From Pseudomonadota bacterium (GTDB taxonomy: Bacteria > Pseudomonadota > Gammaproteobacteria > Enterobacterales > Enterobacteriaceae), in NCBI GenBank assembly GCA_018261615.1, contig JAGTSE010000004.1:88952-152951 (forward strand): a DNA stretch of 64,000 nt, read 5' to 3'. Position numbers and translations under genes: made by a program. The stretch's first letter is position 1. Each line of letters begins with the position of its first letter. Below the pieces are notes generated by a model that saw only the letters and a program-made list of their open reading frames with translations, was not told where the DNA came from and searched no databases. Shown here piece after piece: positions 32,081 through 39,738 of the stretch.

Positions 32081-32788
32081 TTATTCGCAGGCAGCGCGCA
32101 GCATCGCCTGCACCAGCGGGGAGGGTCGTCCAGCCAGCGCGGCGCGTTCATGCTGGAACAGCGTAGCGACAAAGAACGGGTGCGTCACCAGTTCCACCGC
32201 GCGGATTTCGCCCTCTTCATCCCAACCGGTTACGCGCAGATCACCGTTCTCCAGTTCGCGGGCAAACTCTGCCGAAACGCCAAAGCTGCAACGGTACGCC
32301 TCTTCCACCACATCACGGCCATACGCGCGGGCAATCAGCGTATTCGGTCGCAGCTCAATGGTATCGGTTTGATCCACCAGCGCGCAGGTCAGCGCAGAGA
32401 TCACCATGCGCCCTTCGTTTTCCGTTTCGGCATGTGCAGCGTCGCGCCAGCCCAGCACATTACGGGCATACTCAATCACCGCATGCTGAAAACCGCCGCA
32501 GGTACCGAGGAACGGCACGGCATTTTCTCGCGCATACTGAATGGCGATAAACGCGCCACGAGCATTTTTATAGGGGCTTCCCGGCACTACCCAGATGGCA
32601 TCGTAGCCGACCAGATCTTCGGCGCTGTTAATTTCGCTGGTCGGTAACCAGTCGTAATCAGCGGTAATTTCCAGTACGGCAGCAGCATCATCAATCGCCA
32701 GCGGAATCGCCTGATGTGCAACAATGTCATGGCTGTAATCGCCGACCAGTGCGATACGCAGTGTTTTTTTCGGAGGGATATGATGCAT
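32081..32788 (-). CDS. Class I glutamine amidotransferase, CTP-synthase C-terminal-related
   Basis: A 235-residue glutamine-amidotransferase-fold protein related to the C-terminal half of CTP synthase, with no synthetase domain. The nucleophile elbow FLGTCGGFQHAVIEYARN carries the catalytic Cys near residue 106, and HPFFVAT near the C-terminus matches the CTP-synthase HPEF/HPxF His site. PYKNARGAFIAIQYAREN aligns with the corresponding CTP synthase helix. Databases label this family CTP synthase C-terminal region-related (seleno)protein; here the position is Cys (TGC), with no UGA. Function unknown. The ATG at 32788 has AAGGACA upstream. Confidence 0.83.
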   Translation of the reverse strand: MHHIPPKKTLRIALVGDYSHDIVAHQAIPLAIDDAAAVLEITADYDWLPTSEINSAEDLVGYDAIWVVPGSPYKNARGAFIAIQYARENAVPFLGTCGGFQHAVIEYARNVLGWRDAAHAETENEGRMVISALTCALVDQTDTIELRPNTLIARAYGRDVVEEAYRCSFGVSAEFARELENGDLRVTGWDEEGEIRAVELVTHPFFVATLFQHERAALAGRPSPLVQAMLRAACE

Positions 32789-32944
32789 GAATGTGTCCTT
32801 ATGCCGGGGCAAATAACGAATAACATAAGGAACATCACACTAGCTGTCTTTTACTGGAATCACAACACCTTAAAATTGAGATCATGTATCACGCTGAAAA
32901 ATGAAATAATCTGTTGCGCAAGAACAAATTATCAGGAGTCACCC

Positions 32945-33445
32945 GTGCAGCAAACCCGTATCCTTGTCAGTGCCTGCCTGATGGGTTTTAAAGTGCGTTA
33001 CGATGGCCGCAAAAAAGCGGCAATGCAGGACACGCTACAGCGCTGGCAGCAGGAAAACCGGTTGGTGATTCACTGCCCGGAGCTGGCTGCCGGATTACCG
33101 GTTCCGCGCCCGCCCGCCGAAATTGTGGCTGGCAACGGGGTCGATGTGATGCGCGATCGGGCGCGGATCCTTGAAGATAACGGCCAGGATGTTACCGCGC
33201 ATTATCAACTGGCCGCCTGGCTGGCGCTGAGCGCGGCGCAACAGGCAGGATGCCGCGCCGCACTGTTAACGGACGGCAGCCCGAGCTGCGGTAGCCAGCA
33301 TATCTACAATGGCACTTTCAGCGGAACGCAGAAGCCGGGTATGGGCGTCGCCGCCGCGCTACTGGAACAGCATGGAATTCGCGTCTTTTCCGCGCAACAA
33401 TTATCGGCACTGATCGCCTGGGTTGAAGAGAGGGAGAAGCAATGA
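32945..33445 (+). CDS. DUF523 protein, TudS-like [4Fe-4S] desulfidase family
   Basis: A 166-residue DUF523 protein. Conserved cysteines lie in SACLMGFKVRYDG (N-terminus), HCPELAAGLP (near residue 43) and DGSPSCGS (near residue 114). In thiouracil desulfurase TudS, which has this domain, three cysteines hold a [4Fe-4S] cluster that removes sulfur from thiolated uracil. The activity here is inference. Translation starts at GTG 32945 after CAGGAGT. The stop overlaps the start of yeaO by four bases. Confidence 0.82.
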   Translation: MQQTRILVSACLMGFKVRYDGRKKAAMQDTLQRWQQENRLVIHCPELAAGLPVPRPPAEIVAGNGVDVMRDRARILEDNGQDVTAHYQLAAWLALSAAQQAGCRAALLTDGSPSCGSQHIYNGTFSGTQKPGMGVAAALLEQHGIRVFSAQQLSALIAWVEEREKQ

Positions 33446-33789
33446 TCCAATGTAAACGTGTTTATGACGCCACCAGCGAGGACGACGGTTACCGGGTGCT
33501 GGTCGACCGCCTCTGGCCACGCGGCGTAAAAAAAACCGATCTGCATTTTGATGAATGGAACAAAACGCTGGCACCATCGACGGAGCTACGCAAAGCCTTT
33601 CACGGGGAGGTGCTCGATTTCACCAGCTTCAGCGAAGCCTATCGCAAAGAGCTGGATGCGCAAAAAACAGCAGGTGAACAGCTCGCGGCGCGGGGTAAAA
33701 AGGGCACCGTTACACTGTTATATGCAGCGAAGAATGGGGCACAGAATCATGCCATCGTGCTGGCTGAATGGCTACGCTCATTAGCTTAG
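33442..33789 (+). CDS. yeaO: DUF488 protein YeaO
   Basis: A 115-residue DUF488 protein with the family motif VLVDRLWPRGVKK near residue 20 and LLYAAKNGAQNHA near the C-terminus. It matches E. coli YeaO in size and gene position. Function unknown. It is translationally coupled to the DUF523 gene (ATGA overlap). Its last four bases overlap the end of the next, convergent gene. Confidence 0.9.
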   Translation: MIQCKRVYDATSEDDGYRVLVDRLWPRGVKKTDLHFDEWNKTLAPSTELRKAFHGEVLDFTSFSEAYRKELDAQKTAGEQLAARGKKGTVTLLYAAKNGAQNHAIVLAEWLRSLA

Positions 33790-34091
33790 TCGATAACCCG
33801 CTCGCACAGATCCTGCGGTTCGCTGTCGGGTTGCAGCGGCATCAGATGTTCAGCCCGGATAAAAGCGAAGCCCTGCTGACCATCGAACGCGCTGACATTT
33901 CCTGTGACCAGCCACAGCGCCCGGCCGGCGTTACGCGGCATCTCAGTGATCACGCCATTAACCGGGTTTAAAAAACGTTCTCCCGGCTGGCACAGGCCGA
34001 ACAGTTCAACGGCTTTACCAATATTGCAGCGACCATTGGCAGTCTGGGCGCCAATCACTAAGGCCTGGCTGCCCGCTCGTAGCTGAAACAT
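33786..34091 (-). CDS. Hypothetical protein
   Basis: A 101-residue soluble protein that I do not recognise. Sequence MFQLRAGSQALVIGAQ suggests a small beta-rich domain with two Cys (GRCNIG and GLCQPGE). It lacks a signal peptide and membrane spans. The ATG at 34091 is preceded by AGAGAAG. It sits between yeaO and yoaF and its stop overlaps that of yeaO by four bases. Good codon use supports a real gene. Confidence 0.6.
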   Translation of the reverse strand: MFQLRAGSQALVIGAQTANGRCNIGKAVELFGLCQPGERFLNPVNGVITEMPRNAGRALWLVTGNVSAFDGQQGFAFIRAEHLMPLQPDSEPQDLCERVID

Positions 34092-34166
34092 ACTTCTCTG
34101 GTACTCTCGCAACAGTAAAATGAGATTAATCTTAAGTCGAAGTTTACCCTGGGCTGCCCGCTGCTG

Positions 34167-34415
34167 TCACGATCCGGATTGCGGATGATCGCGACGCCAT
34201 AGCGCCCATTCATCGATCACCTCACCGTTCGGCAATTTACACTCGGTGCGCACACCCTGTGGGCTCTGAACCGGCACCCGCTGCCCCCTTTTTTGCTGGC
34301 AGTACACCGCCGCCGGATTGGCTTTACCGATCTGCGGCGGCAGCGGCGCATCGGGTTTCGGTGCGGAGCAAGCGGTCACAAAAAACGGCAAAACCCATAA
34401 AACATAGCGCATCAT
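34167..34415 (-). CDS. yoaF: Outer membrane lipoprotein YoaF (DUF333)
   Basis: An 82-residue DUF333 lipoprotein. The signal sequence ends in the lipobox FVTAC, which would be lipidated at Cys after cleavage. The mature part has the DUF333 pattern ANPAAVYCQQKRG and GVRTECKLPNGEVIDEW, with two Cys likely forming a disulfide. The ATG at 34415 follows AAGGA. Size and position match E. coli yoaF. Confidence 0.92.
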   Translation of the reverse strand: MMRYVLWVLPFFVTACSAPKPDAPLPPQIGKANPAAVYCQQKRGQRVPVQSPQGVRTECKLPNGEVIDEWALWRRDHPQSGS

Positions 34416-34509
34416 TTTTTTCCTTAGGCTCAAACGAAATCGCTATCCAGCATAACCTCAAGCTGGGGCTATCTCCATGATTTCTTCATTCTTACTGCAC
34501 TTTTGACCA

Positions 34510-34604
34510 TTAGAGTGAGCTTTGTTCTCACCCATGACCAAGAGAACATCATTCCGTAATCAATGAGTTTTTGCCCCGTCTTCATCAACGGGGCTTTTTT
34601 TTAT
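34510..34604 (+). ncRNA. Candidate small RNA or attenuated leader with intrinsic terminator
   Basis: A strong terminator (GCCCCGT, loop, ACGGGGC, then nine T) ends at 34604, in a 465-base plus-strand stretch with no upstream plus-strand gene to serve. Just before it lie two mutually exclusive stems sharing the CTCAC/GTTCTC segment: GTGAG/CTCAC (34515-34531) and GTTCTC/GAGAAC (34525-34547). An eleven-codon frame (34534-34566, MTKRTSFRNQ) overlaps them. These fit either a small RNA or a leader with a decision structure. No clear promoter hexamers were found. Confidence 0.4.
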
Positions 34605-34880
34605 TTTCCCTGCAATTTTCAGTTGCCCCCGCTCCGCGATATATCAAATACTCTATTTTCATGATTTAATGTCGCATAGTGGGAGCGTCAGCATGAATAT
34701 GCGCGGCGGTGCTGGTCGCGCACTGCGAATGTGGTAATGTATTTAGTGAAAAAATAAACAAAAAATCTTTACTCGTCTCGATTAAACCTATTCCGCCACA
34801 GATAGCTTAAGAAAAATCTCTTTTTCTTCTATCTCTTATACAATTCATTTCTGGCGAATATCGCCAGTGAAGGAGTTTTC

Positions 34881-34955
34881 GTGAGAAAGACAACCATCAT
34901 TATGCTGATTGTGGCAATTGTCGCCGTGGCCGGAACGCAATTGGGCTGGTGGTAA
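34881..34955 (+). CDS. yoaJ: Small membrane protein YoaJ
   Basis: A 24-residue protein starting at GTG with GAAGGAG upstream. The sequence MRKTTIIMLIVAIVAVAGTQ followed by LGWW closely matches E. coli YoaJ, including the terminal LGWW. It is one hydrophobic membrane helix; function unknown. The long untranslated stretch upstream (over 270 bases after the terminator) may contain its promoter. Confidence 0.88.
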   Translation: MRKTTIIMLIVAIVAVAGTQLGWW

Positions 34956-35623
34956 TTCCAGGTACATTGCTATTTCAGCGCAGAACTCAACCAAACGAAT
35001 GATGGCGTCATCTGAACAGATTTCTATGGTCTCATTTATTTGGGCAGAAGATCGCTATGTTTACTGGTCTGAAAAAAAGGAAAGCAAATCAACGTGTCGA
35101 TCATGGCAACCAACATCGATCGTGCGCCCAGCACATGATTGACGAAGTGGTGACCTCGACGTTGAAACAGTTGGCACTGATCCGCGAACAAACTGAGGTC
35201 AGTAATCATCGGCGGTGGCGCATACCATGTTGTAGCAGGCGGGAAACCTGCTGGAGAGGACGCAAATATTCTAACTCCGGACAAACAATAAGATAGCTTA
35301 ACGGATCGGGCTGCCACAATGTCACATTCGCGGCGACACGGGTTTGTTAAATGAAGCGCAGCGCCGATGATCATCAAATTCATTTATCTTCCCACAAAAA
35401 AATTTGCGTTAGCTCTGGAGCCGGTAACAGGTTATAAAGTGCGCAAGTGACGGATATACGCTTTAACAATCACAAAAAACATTCGCTGGCAGTTTTGGTG
35501 TCGAAACTGCCGCTTTTTATTGCCCTTCCCCAACGTCAACCAGCACCGGAAAGCAGGTACTCTTTTTATCTGCAATTAATTCGCCGGAACAAGAATATAT
35601 CCGATAAGAAACAGTAAATTAAC
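34956..35623. other. Gene-poor region after yoaJ
   Basis: No recognisable gene in 668 bases. Several short open frames on both strands overlap each other and have no ribosome sites or known motifs. In E. coli yeaQ, yoaG and yeaR lie near here and appear lost. A clear plus-strand hairpin GGCAGTTT/AAACTGCC followed by GCTTTTTATT sits at 35488-35519 and could end a transcript from yoaJ or an unannotated RNA. Confidence 0.5.
35488..35519 (+). terminator. Orphan intrinsic terminator
   Basis: Stem GGCAGTTT/AAACTGCC with an eight-base loop followed by GCTTTTTATT. No plus-strand gene lies within 500 bases upstream other than yoaJ. Confidence 0.7.
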
Positions 35624-35878
35624 TCAGTGCGTACGCAAAAGCATGCTAATGGCATCCTGTTCAGATAATCCATAGCCTTTTACACAGACCTCCATCGCTT
35701 CATTCTGTGTCTGATTAAGCAGCGTCTCATTACCGTTGGTGTTCAGGTTTCCAGAAACGATATCTCCCATCTCAACATCATAATTTCCCAACAGCTCTGC
35801 GATGGCAAACTCGCCTTTATCATCGCGAATAACAAGAAAGCCAATGCGGTGTTCGTGGTGAACGACAGTACCTTTCAT
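35624..35878 (-). CDS. Small conserved hypothetical protein
   Basis: An 84-residue protein, MKGTVVHHEHRIGFLVI at the start, that reads like a small OB-fold or SH3-like beta-barrel (alternating hydrophobic strands, a VEMGDIVSGNL turn), then a C-terminal helix with CVKGYGLSEQDA. I do not recognise the family. The ATG at 35878 follows AAGGA with eight-base spacing. The longer frame upstream has no ribosome site. It lies between remnants and an Aer-like gene. Confidence 0.6.
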   Translation of the reverse strand: MKGTVVHHEHRIGFLVIRDDKGEFAIAELLGNYDVEMGDIVSGNLNTNGNETLLNQTQNEAMEVCVKGYGLSEQDAISMLLRTH

Positions 35879-36235
35879 AAGAACAATCCTTTCGCAGTAA
35901 GAGAGTTTCAGCGTAGCTGAATCCAGCCCGACAAGAAACGATCTGGCGCGTATTTGGCACCTCTTAGTACAGCGTAGCAACAGGTTTATGATCCCGGCCA
36001 CAACTCTTATTGGTGGGCCTGTCGTTTCAGCGGAAACATTCCACGGCAGTTTCGGCGATAATAAAAATATCTACTCTATGTGTGGTTTTACTGAAATATA
36101 AATATACACTTAATTTACTGCTGTGCGCTTTTTAGCTCCTTAAGTGAAATTATTCTTTATCTCTAAAAAAAGATAATGACTAAAATTAAATTATTTTATG
36201 CACTATTTTGTCAGTACATAAGCAACAGAAAAATA

Positions 36236-36261
36236 TAAAGCACACAACCCCATGCCGTAAG
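36236..36261 (+). promoter_or_regulatory. Possible sigma-28 (FliA) promoter
   Basis: TAAAG at 36236-36240 and GCCGTAA at 36254-36260 resemble the flagellar sigma-28 consensus TAAAGTTT-N11-GCCGATAA with one base missing in the -10 element. It lies about 30 bases before the chemoreceptor start, where a class 3 flagellar promoter would be expected. Confidence 0.5.
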
Positions 36262-36291
36262 CTCGTATCCCTTTTCCTGAGAAGGCTCACT

Positions 36292-37836
36292 ATGCGTAAC
36301 AATGAACCCGTCACACAGCAAGAATACGTTTTCGATAATGATGCCACGTTAATGTCAACGACCGATCCACAAAGCCATATTAATTATGCTAACGACGCGT
36401 TTATTCAAGTCAGTGGTTTTTCGCTTGAGGAACTAAAAGGTGAGCCTCATAACCTGGTACGCCATCCCGATATGCCCAAAGAGGCTTTCGCGGATATGTG
36501 GGGCACGCTGAAACAGGGGGAACCCTGGACAGCGCTGGTAAAAAACCGCCGTCGCAATGGCGATCACTATTGGGTACGCGCTAATGCTATTCCGGTGGTG
36601 CGTGAGGGCAGGATCAAGGGTTATATGTCCGTACGTACGCGACCCGCAGCGGAAGAAGTCGCGGCGGCAGAGGCGCTGTACCGTGAGTTTCGCAACGGCC
36701 AGAGCAAAGGCCGACGTTTTCATAAGGGGTTAATTATTCGCACCGGTTTGATGGCGTGGCGCTCACTGTTCGTCACCCTTCCCCTGCGCTGGCGATTACG
36801 CTCGGCACTGATTGTCGCGCTGTTATTCAGCCTGGCTGCCGCCTGGCTGCATGGATTAACGCCCGGGCAAATGGCGAGTTTCTCGGGTTTCATGACGCTA
36901 CTGCTGCTGGTAATCGATATCTGGCTTGAGCAGCAAATCGTTCGCCCGGTTGAACATCTTCGGCGTCAGGCATTGCAGGTTGCCAGCGGCGAAATACATC
37001 AGGTGGAACAGCTTCATCGCGTAGATGAAGTGGGCGTGACGCTACGCGCCATCAACCAGCTTGGCCTGATGTTTCGCTGGCTGGTTGACGACGTCAGCGG
37101 CCAGGCGGTAGCCGTGCTGAAAGCGTCAGACGCGCTGCGGGCAGGAAATGACTCCTTAAGCCGTCAGACTGAACAGTCGGCGTCGAATGTGCAGCAAACG
37201 GCCGCCACCATGCACGAAATGACTGCGACGGTAAGGAGTAACCGCGAGACGGCGGCAGAAGTCACCGCCCTTTCTCAAGGTACACAGAGCGCAGCGCAGC
37301 AAGGTGGACAGGTCATGGACCAGATGATCGAGATGATGTCGGCGATTGCGGACAGCTCACGGCAAATTGCCAGCATCACCAGCATCATCGACAGTATTGC
37401 CTTTCAGACGAATATCCTGGCACTGAACGCCGCGGTAGAGGCTGCACGCGCGGGCGAACAAGGCAAAGGTTTTGCGGTGGTGGCTGGCGAAGTGAGAAAC
37501 CTGGCAAGCCGCAGCGCAAGTGCGGCCAGCGAAATCAAAGCGTTGATCGAAACCAGTGTGACAAACGTCGATTCCGGTAGTGTGCTTGTCAATAACGCAG
37601 GAAAGACGATGAAAGAGATTGTTAGCCAGGTACAGAACGTCACCGAGCTGATTGCACAAATCAGCGCCGCCACCGCCGAACAGGCGACTGCGCTTGGTGA
37701 AGTAAGTCTGGCCGTGGAAGATCTGGACAGGATCACCCACCAGAATGCCGAGCACGTGCAGGAAGGCGCTGAAGCCTCAGGGCGCATGAATCAGCAGGCC
37801 ATTCGTTTAGCAGAAGCGATTTCGGTGTTCCAGTAA
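36292..37836 (+). CDS. Aer-like PAS-domain methyl-accepting chemotaxis protein
   Basis: A 514-residue chemoreceptor built like the aerotaxis receptor Aer (506 residues). Residues about 8-120 are a PAS domain with Aer-like signature ([46 protein letters not shown]) that may bind FAD. A hydrophobic anchor lies at about 165-210, a HAMP-like segment at 215-260, and a cytoplasmic signalling hairpin with tip [19 protein letters not shown] near 385-400 follows. There is no periplasmic domain and no C-terminal CheR pentapeptide (ends ISVFQ), again like Aer. It is probably an energy or redox sensor. Confidence 0.88.
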   Translation: MRNNEPVTQQEYVFDNDATLMSTTDPQSHINYANDAFIQVSGFSLEELKGEPHNLVRHPDMPKEAFADMWGTLKQGEPWTALVKNRRRNGDHYWVRANAIPVVREGRIKGYMSVRTRPAAEEVAAAEALYREFRNGQSKGRRFHKGLIIRTGLMAWRSLFVTLPLRWRLRSALIVALLFSLAAAWLHGLTPGQMASFSGFMTLLLLVIDIWLEQQIVRPVEHLRRQALQVASGEIHQVEQLHRVDEVGVTLRAINQLGLMFRWLVDDVSGQAVAVLKASDALRAGNDSLSRQTEQSASNVQQTAATMHEMTATVRSNRETAAEVTALSQGTQSAAQQGGQVMDQMIEMMSAIADSSRQIASITSIIDSIAFQTNILALNAAVEAARAGEQGKGFAVVAGEVRNLASRSASAASEIKALIETSVTNVDSGSVLVNNAGKTMKEIVSQVQNVTELIAQISAATAEQATALGEVSLAVEDLDRITHQNAEHVQEGAEASGRMNQQAIRLAEAISVFQ

Positions 37837-37924
37837 CCCTATTTCGTAATAACCTTGGAGGTTGCGCTCATTTTTTCACCACTGACGGACATAGTGTGGG
37901 GGACTCTTCCAGGAGGACAGAACC

Positions 37925-38251
37925 ATGAAAAAGTTACTAATATGTTGTCTTTTCGGCAATACCGCCAATGCACTGGCGAAACGGATGCAAAAGGCAGCCA
38001 ACGAACATAACTATCCCATGCTGATCAGTCCCATGCTGATCAGTGCGATCGGTCTGGAGAATTTTGCCAGCGTTGCGCCCGCCTTTGACTGTTTTCTGGT
38101 CGCGCCGCACATCCAGTACAAACTGGACGAAATTAAGGCCGCCGTGGGTGATGCGCCCGTCGCGATTATCGAAAGCTATCCTTTCGCGTCAATGGATGGT
38201 GAGAAAGTGCTGGAGTTTGTCATGGCGAAAATGCCCGTGCTGGCAGAATAA
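37925..38251 (+). CDS. PTS lactose/cellobiose-type IIB component (orphan)
   Basis: A 108-residue IIB protein of the CelA/ChbB type. The phosphorylatable Cys lies in MKKLLICCLFGNTANALAKR (Cys7 or Cys8), but the usual CxxGMSTS loop is altered to CLFGNTAN. VAPHIQYKLDEIKAAVG near residue 61 is the family helix. No IIA, IIC or hydrolase gene is adjacent, so it is an orphan. Residues 31-40 contain a perfect 5-residue tandem duplication, PMLISPMLIS, from a 15-bp DNA repeat. It may be a regulator or a decaying gene. Confidence 0.78.
   Translation: MKKLLICCLFGNTANALAKRMQKAANEHNYPMLISPMLISAIGLENFASVAPAFDCFLVAPHIQYKLDEIKAAVGDAPVAIIESYPFASMDGEKVLEFVMAKMPVLAE
38015..38044 (+). repeat. 15-bp perfect tandem duplication inside PTS IIB
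   Basis: The unit CCCATGCTGATCAGT occurs twice in direct succession (38015-38029 and 38030-38044). It is in frame, adding five residues near the second strand of the IIB fold. Confidence 0.95.
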
Positions 38252-38257
38252 ACGCTC

Positions 38258-38288
38258 AAAAGCCACGTTTGCTGGCGTGGCTTTTATT
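38258..38288 (+). terminator. Terminator after PTS IIB
   Basis: Stem AAAGCCACG/CGTGGCTTTT with a nine-base loop, followed by ATTT. It lies seven bases after the stop and before the convergent leuE gene. Confidence 0.8.
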
Positions 38289-38310
38289 TCTATATCGTCA
38301 GGTTATCTCT

Positions 38311-38949
38311 TCAGGATTGCAACGTTGCCAGACGGGCAGCGAAGCCGACAAAAATTAAACCAATCAGCGAATTTCCCAGACGGGTTAAGCGTTTTTTTGT
38401 CTTCACCCATTGCGTTACATACGAGCCTGTCACAATCAGGAAGCTGAAATAGCAGAAGCTGATTATTTCCAGCGTGCTGGCGAGAATAAAAAATGACACG
38501 CCAGGCCGCGCATAATGGATATCGATAAACTGCACAAAGAACGAAACATAAAACAGAATCGCTTTCGGATTAGTCAGGCTCAGTACCAACGAGCGTTTTA
38601 AAATATCGCCTTTATGCGCATCGTCATCGTTTTGCGGCTGCGCTGGCCGCACAAAGGTACTGTAGAGCATTTTGCCGCCAAGCCAGAGCAAATAAATCGC
38701 GCCGAGATAACGCACGATATTGAACAATACCGGTGTTGTTTTAATCAGCGTGGCGACACCGGCGTACGCGAGAAACATCAGCACAGCATCACCAATAAAA
38801 ACGCCTGCCGCAGCGGTATAACCGTTGCGTAATCCGCCTGCGATACTGGTTTTCAGCACAAAAAAGGTGTTTGGCCCGGGCACCAAAATGATAAAAATCG
38901 CGCCGATAAAATAGGTCCAGTAACTGATAACGCCAAATTCCGCAAACAC
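38311..38949 (-). CDS. leuE: Leucine exporter LeuE (LysE/RhtB family)
   Basis: A 212-residue RhtB/LysE amino acid exporter with six predicted membrane helices. The family signature [20 protein letters not shown] lies near residue 24 and [14 protein letters not shown] near residue 125. It matches E. coli LeuE (YeaS) in length and position and exports leucine and analogues. It is the last backbone gene shared with the E. coli order. Confidence 0.93.
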   Translation of the reverse strand: MFAEFGVISYWTYFIGAIFIILVPGPNTFFVLKTSIAGGLRNGYTAAAGVFIGDAVLMFLAYAGVATLIKTTPVLFNIVRYLGAIYLLWLGGKMLYSTFVRPAQPQNDDDAHKGDILKRSLVLSLTNPKAILFYVSFFVQFIDIHYARPGVSFFILASTLEIISFCYFSFLIVTGSYVTQWVKTKKRLTRLGNSLIGLIFVGFAARLATLQS

Positions 38950-39084
38950 ACTTCCTTCCTTAGAGCTAACGCTACAACCACAATAAAATTCGTGACTATG
39001 CTACAAGGGGAGCCGCAGAAACGAAAGCATTACGGTTATTTCAGCAAAAAGGGCACACAGCACTTCAGGGCTGCGCTGCGCCTC

Positions 39085-39230
39085 TTACGCGATAAGCCCG
39101 GGAAAGGTCGTTAAATACCACTCGGGAATATCTTCAGGAAACATCAGTCTGGAAAAATAGTCGCCCTGAACCACCTGGCATCCGATATTTTTTCACCCAT
39201 TTCGCGCAGAAATAGCACGAAATAACCTAT
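39085..39230 (-). pseudogene. C-terminal remnant of an EAL-domain phosphodiesterase
   Basis: On the minus strand the sequence GCQVVQGDYFSRLMFPEDIP runs to a stop at 39085, matching the C-terminal GCxxxQGYYFSxPxP end of EAL cyclic-di-GMP phosphodiesterases. Just upstream, LFLREMGEKI, the preceding helix, is readable in another frame, so at least one frameshift separates them. The rest of the gene is missing. Confidence 0.75.
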
Positions 39231-39283
39231 CGCTATCGCACAAAATACCTTCTGCCCTTCCCCTCTCACTTTCATTGTTGATT

Positions 39284-39303
39284 ACTGGTGTTTTATACAG
39301 TAT
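39284..39303 (+). promoter_or_regulatory. LexA (SOS) box upstream of the dinI-family gene
   Basis: The sequence TACTGGTGTTTTATACAGTA fits the LexA consensus TACTGT-N8-ACAGTA, with CTGG in place of CTGT in one half. It is 37 bases before the dinI-like start, typical of SOS-controlled dinI genes. Confidence 0.82.
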
Positions 39304-39339
39304 AAATATGCGCTATTAATTCACACACAGGAATGGTTA

Positions 39340-39579
39340 ATGTTCGTTGAACTGGTCTATGACAAACGCAATGTTGAAGGGCTTTCCGGTGCCAGGGAAA
39401 TCATCCTGAATGAACTTACCCGGCGTGTTCACCGTCTGTTTCCTGATGCCGATGTCCGGGTAAAACCCATGCAGGCCAACGGGCTGAACAGCGATGCCAG
39501 TAAAAACGACAGGGAAAAGCTGAACCGGATGCTTGAGGAAATGTTTGAAGAAGCAGATATGTGGCTGGTGGCGGATTAA
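39340..39579 (+). CDS. DinI-family DNA-damage-inducible protein
   Basis: A 79-residue DinI-like protein. The N-terminal MFVELVYDKRNV strand, central helix and acidic C-terminal helix (KLNRMLEEMFEEADMWLVAD) match the DinI fold, whose acidic helix contacts RecA and tunes the SOS response. A LexA box lies upstream. Paralogues of this size are often prophage-borne; no other phage gene is visible here, so this may be a prophage leftover. Confidence 0.87.
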   Translation: MFVELVYDKRNVEGLSGAREIILNELTRRVHRLFPDADVRVKPMQANGLNSDASKNDREKLNRMLEEMFEEADMWLVAD

Positions 39580-39738
39580 GGCCGCGCCGCCGTGGCTGAC
39601 GCCCGCTGAAATTTGCGCCGAAATCTGCCGGCTGCCAGAACGTGCAGCCGGGCTGAAATGTTATGCAGGAGTACACCTAGAGAAGCCGCCAGCAAAGGTT
39701 CCCTTCACGTCCTGGAGCCTCTTCCTGCGTTCCCCCTT
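39580..39738. other. Remnant sequence after the dinI-like gene
   Basis: One plus-strand frame reads PPWLTPAEICAEICRLPE and onward without a start codon. It looks like a broken small gene of accessory (perhaps prophage) origin. Not identified. Confidence 0.35.

Noticed and set aside
32400..32500. Possible selenocysteine in the CTP-synthase-related protein
   Set aside because: The family label mentions selenoproteins, but the catalytic codon here is TGC (Cys) and no in-frame TGA or SECIS-like hairpin follows.
35036..35383. 115-codon minus-strand frame in the gap after yoaJ
   Set aside because: Overlaps a competing plus-strand frame, no ribosome site, no recognisable domain; composition looks non-coding.
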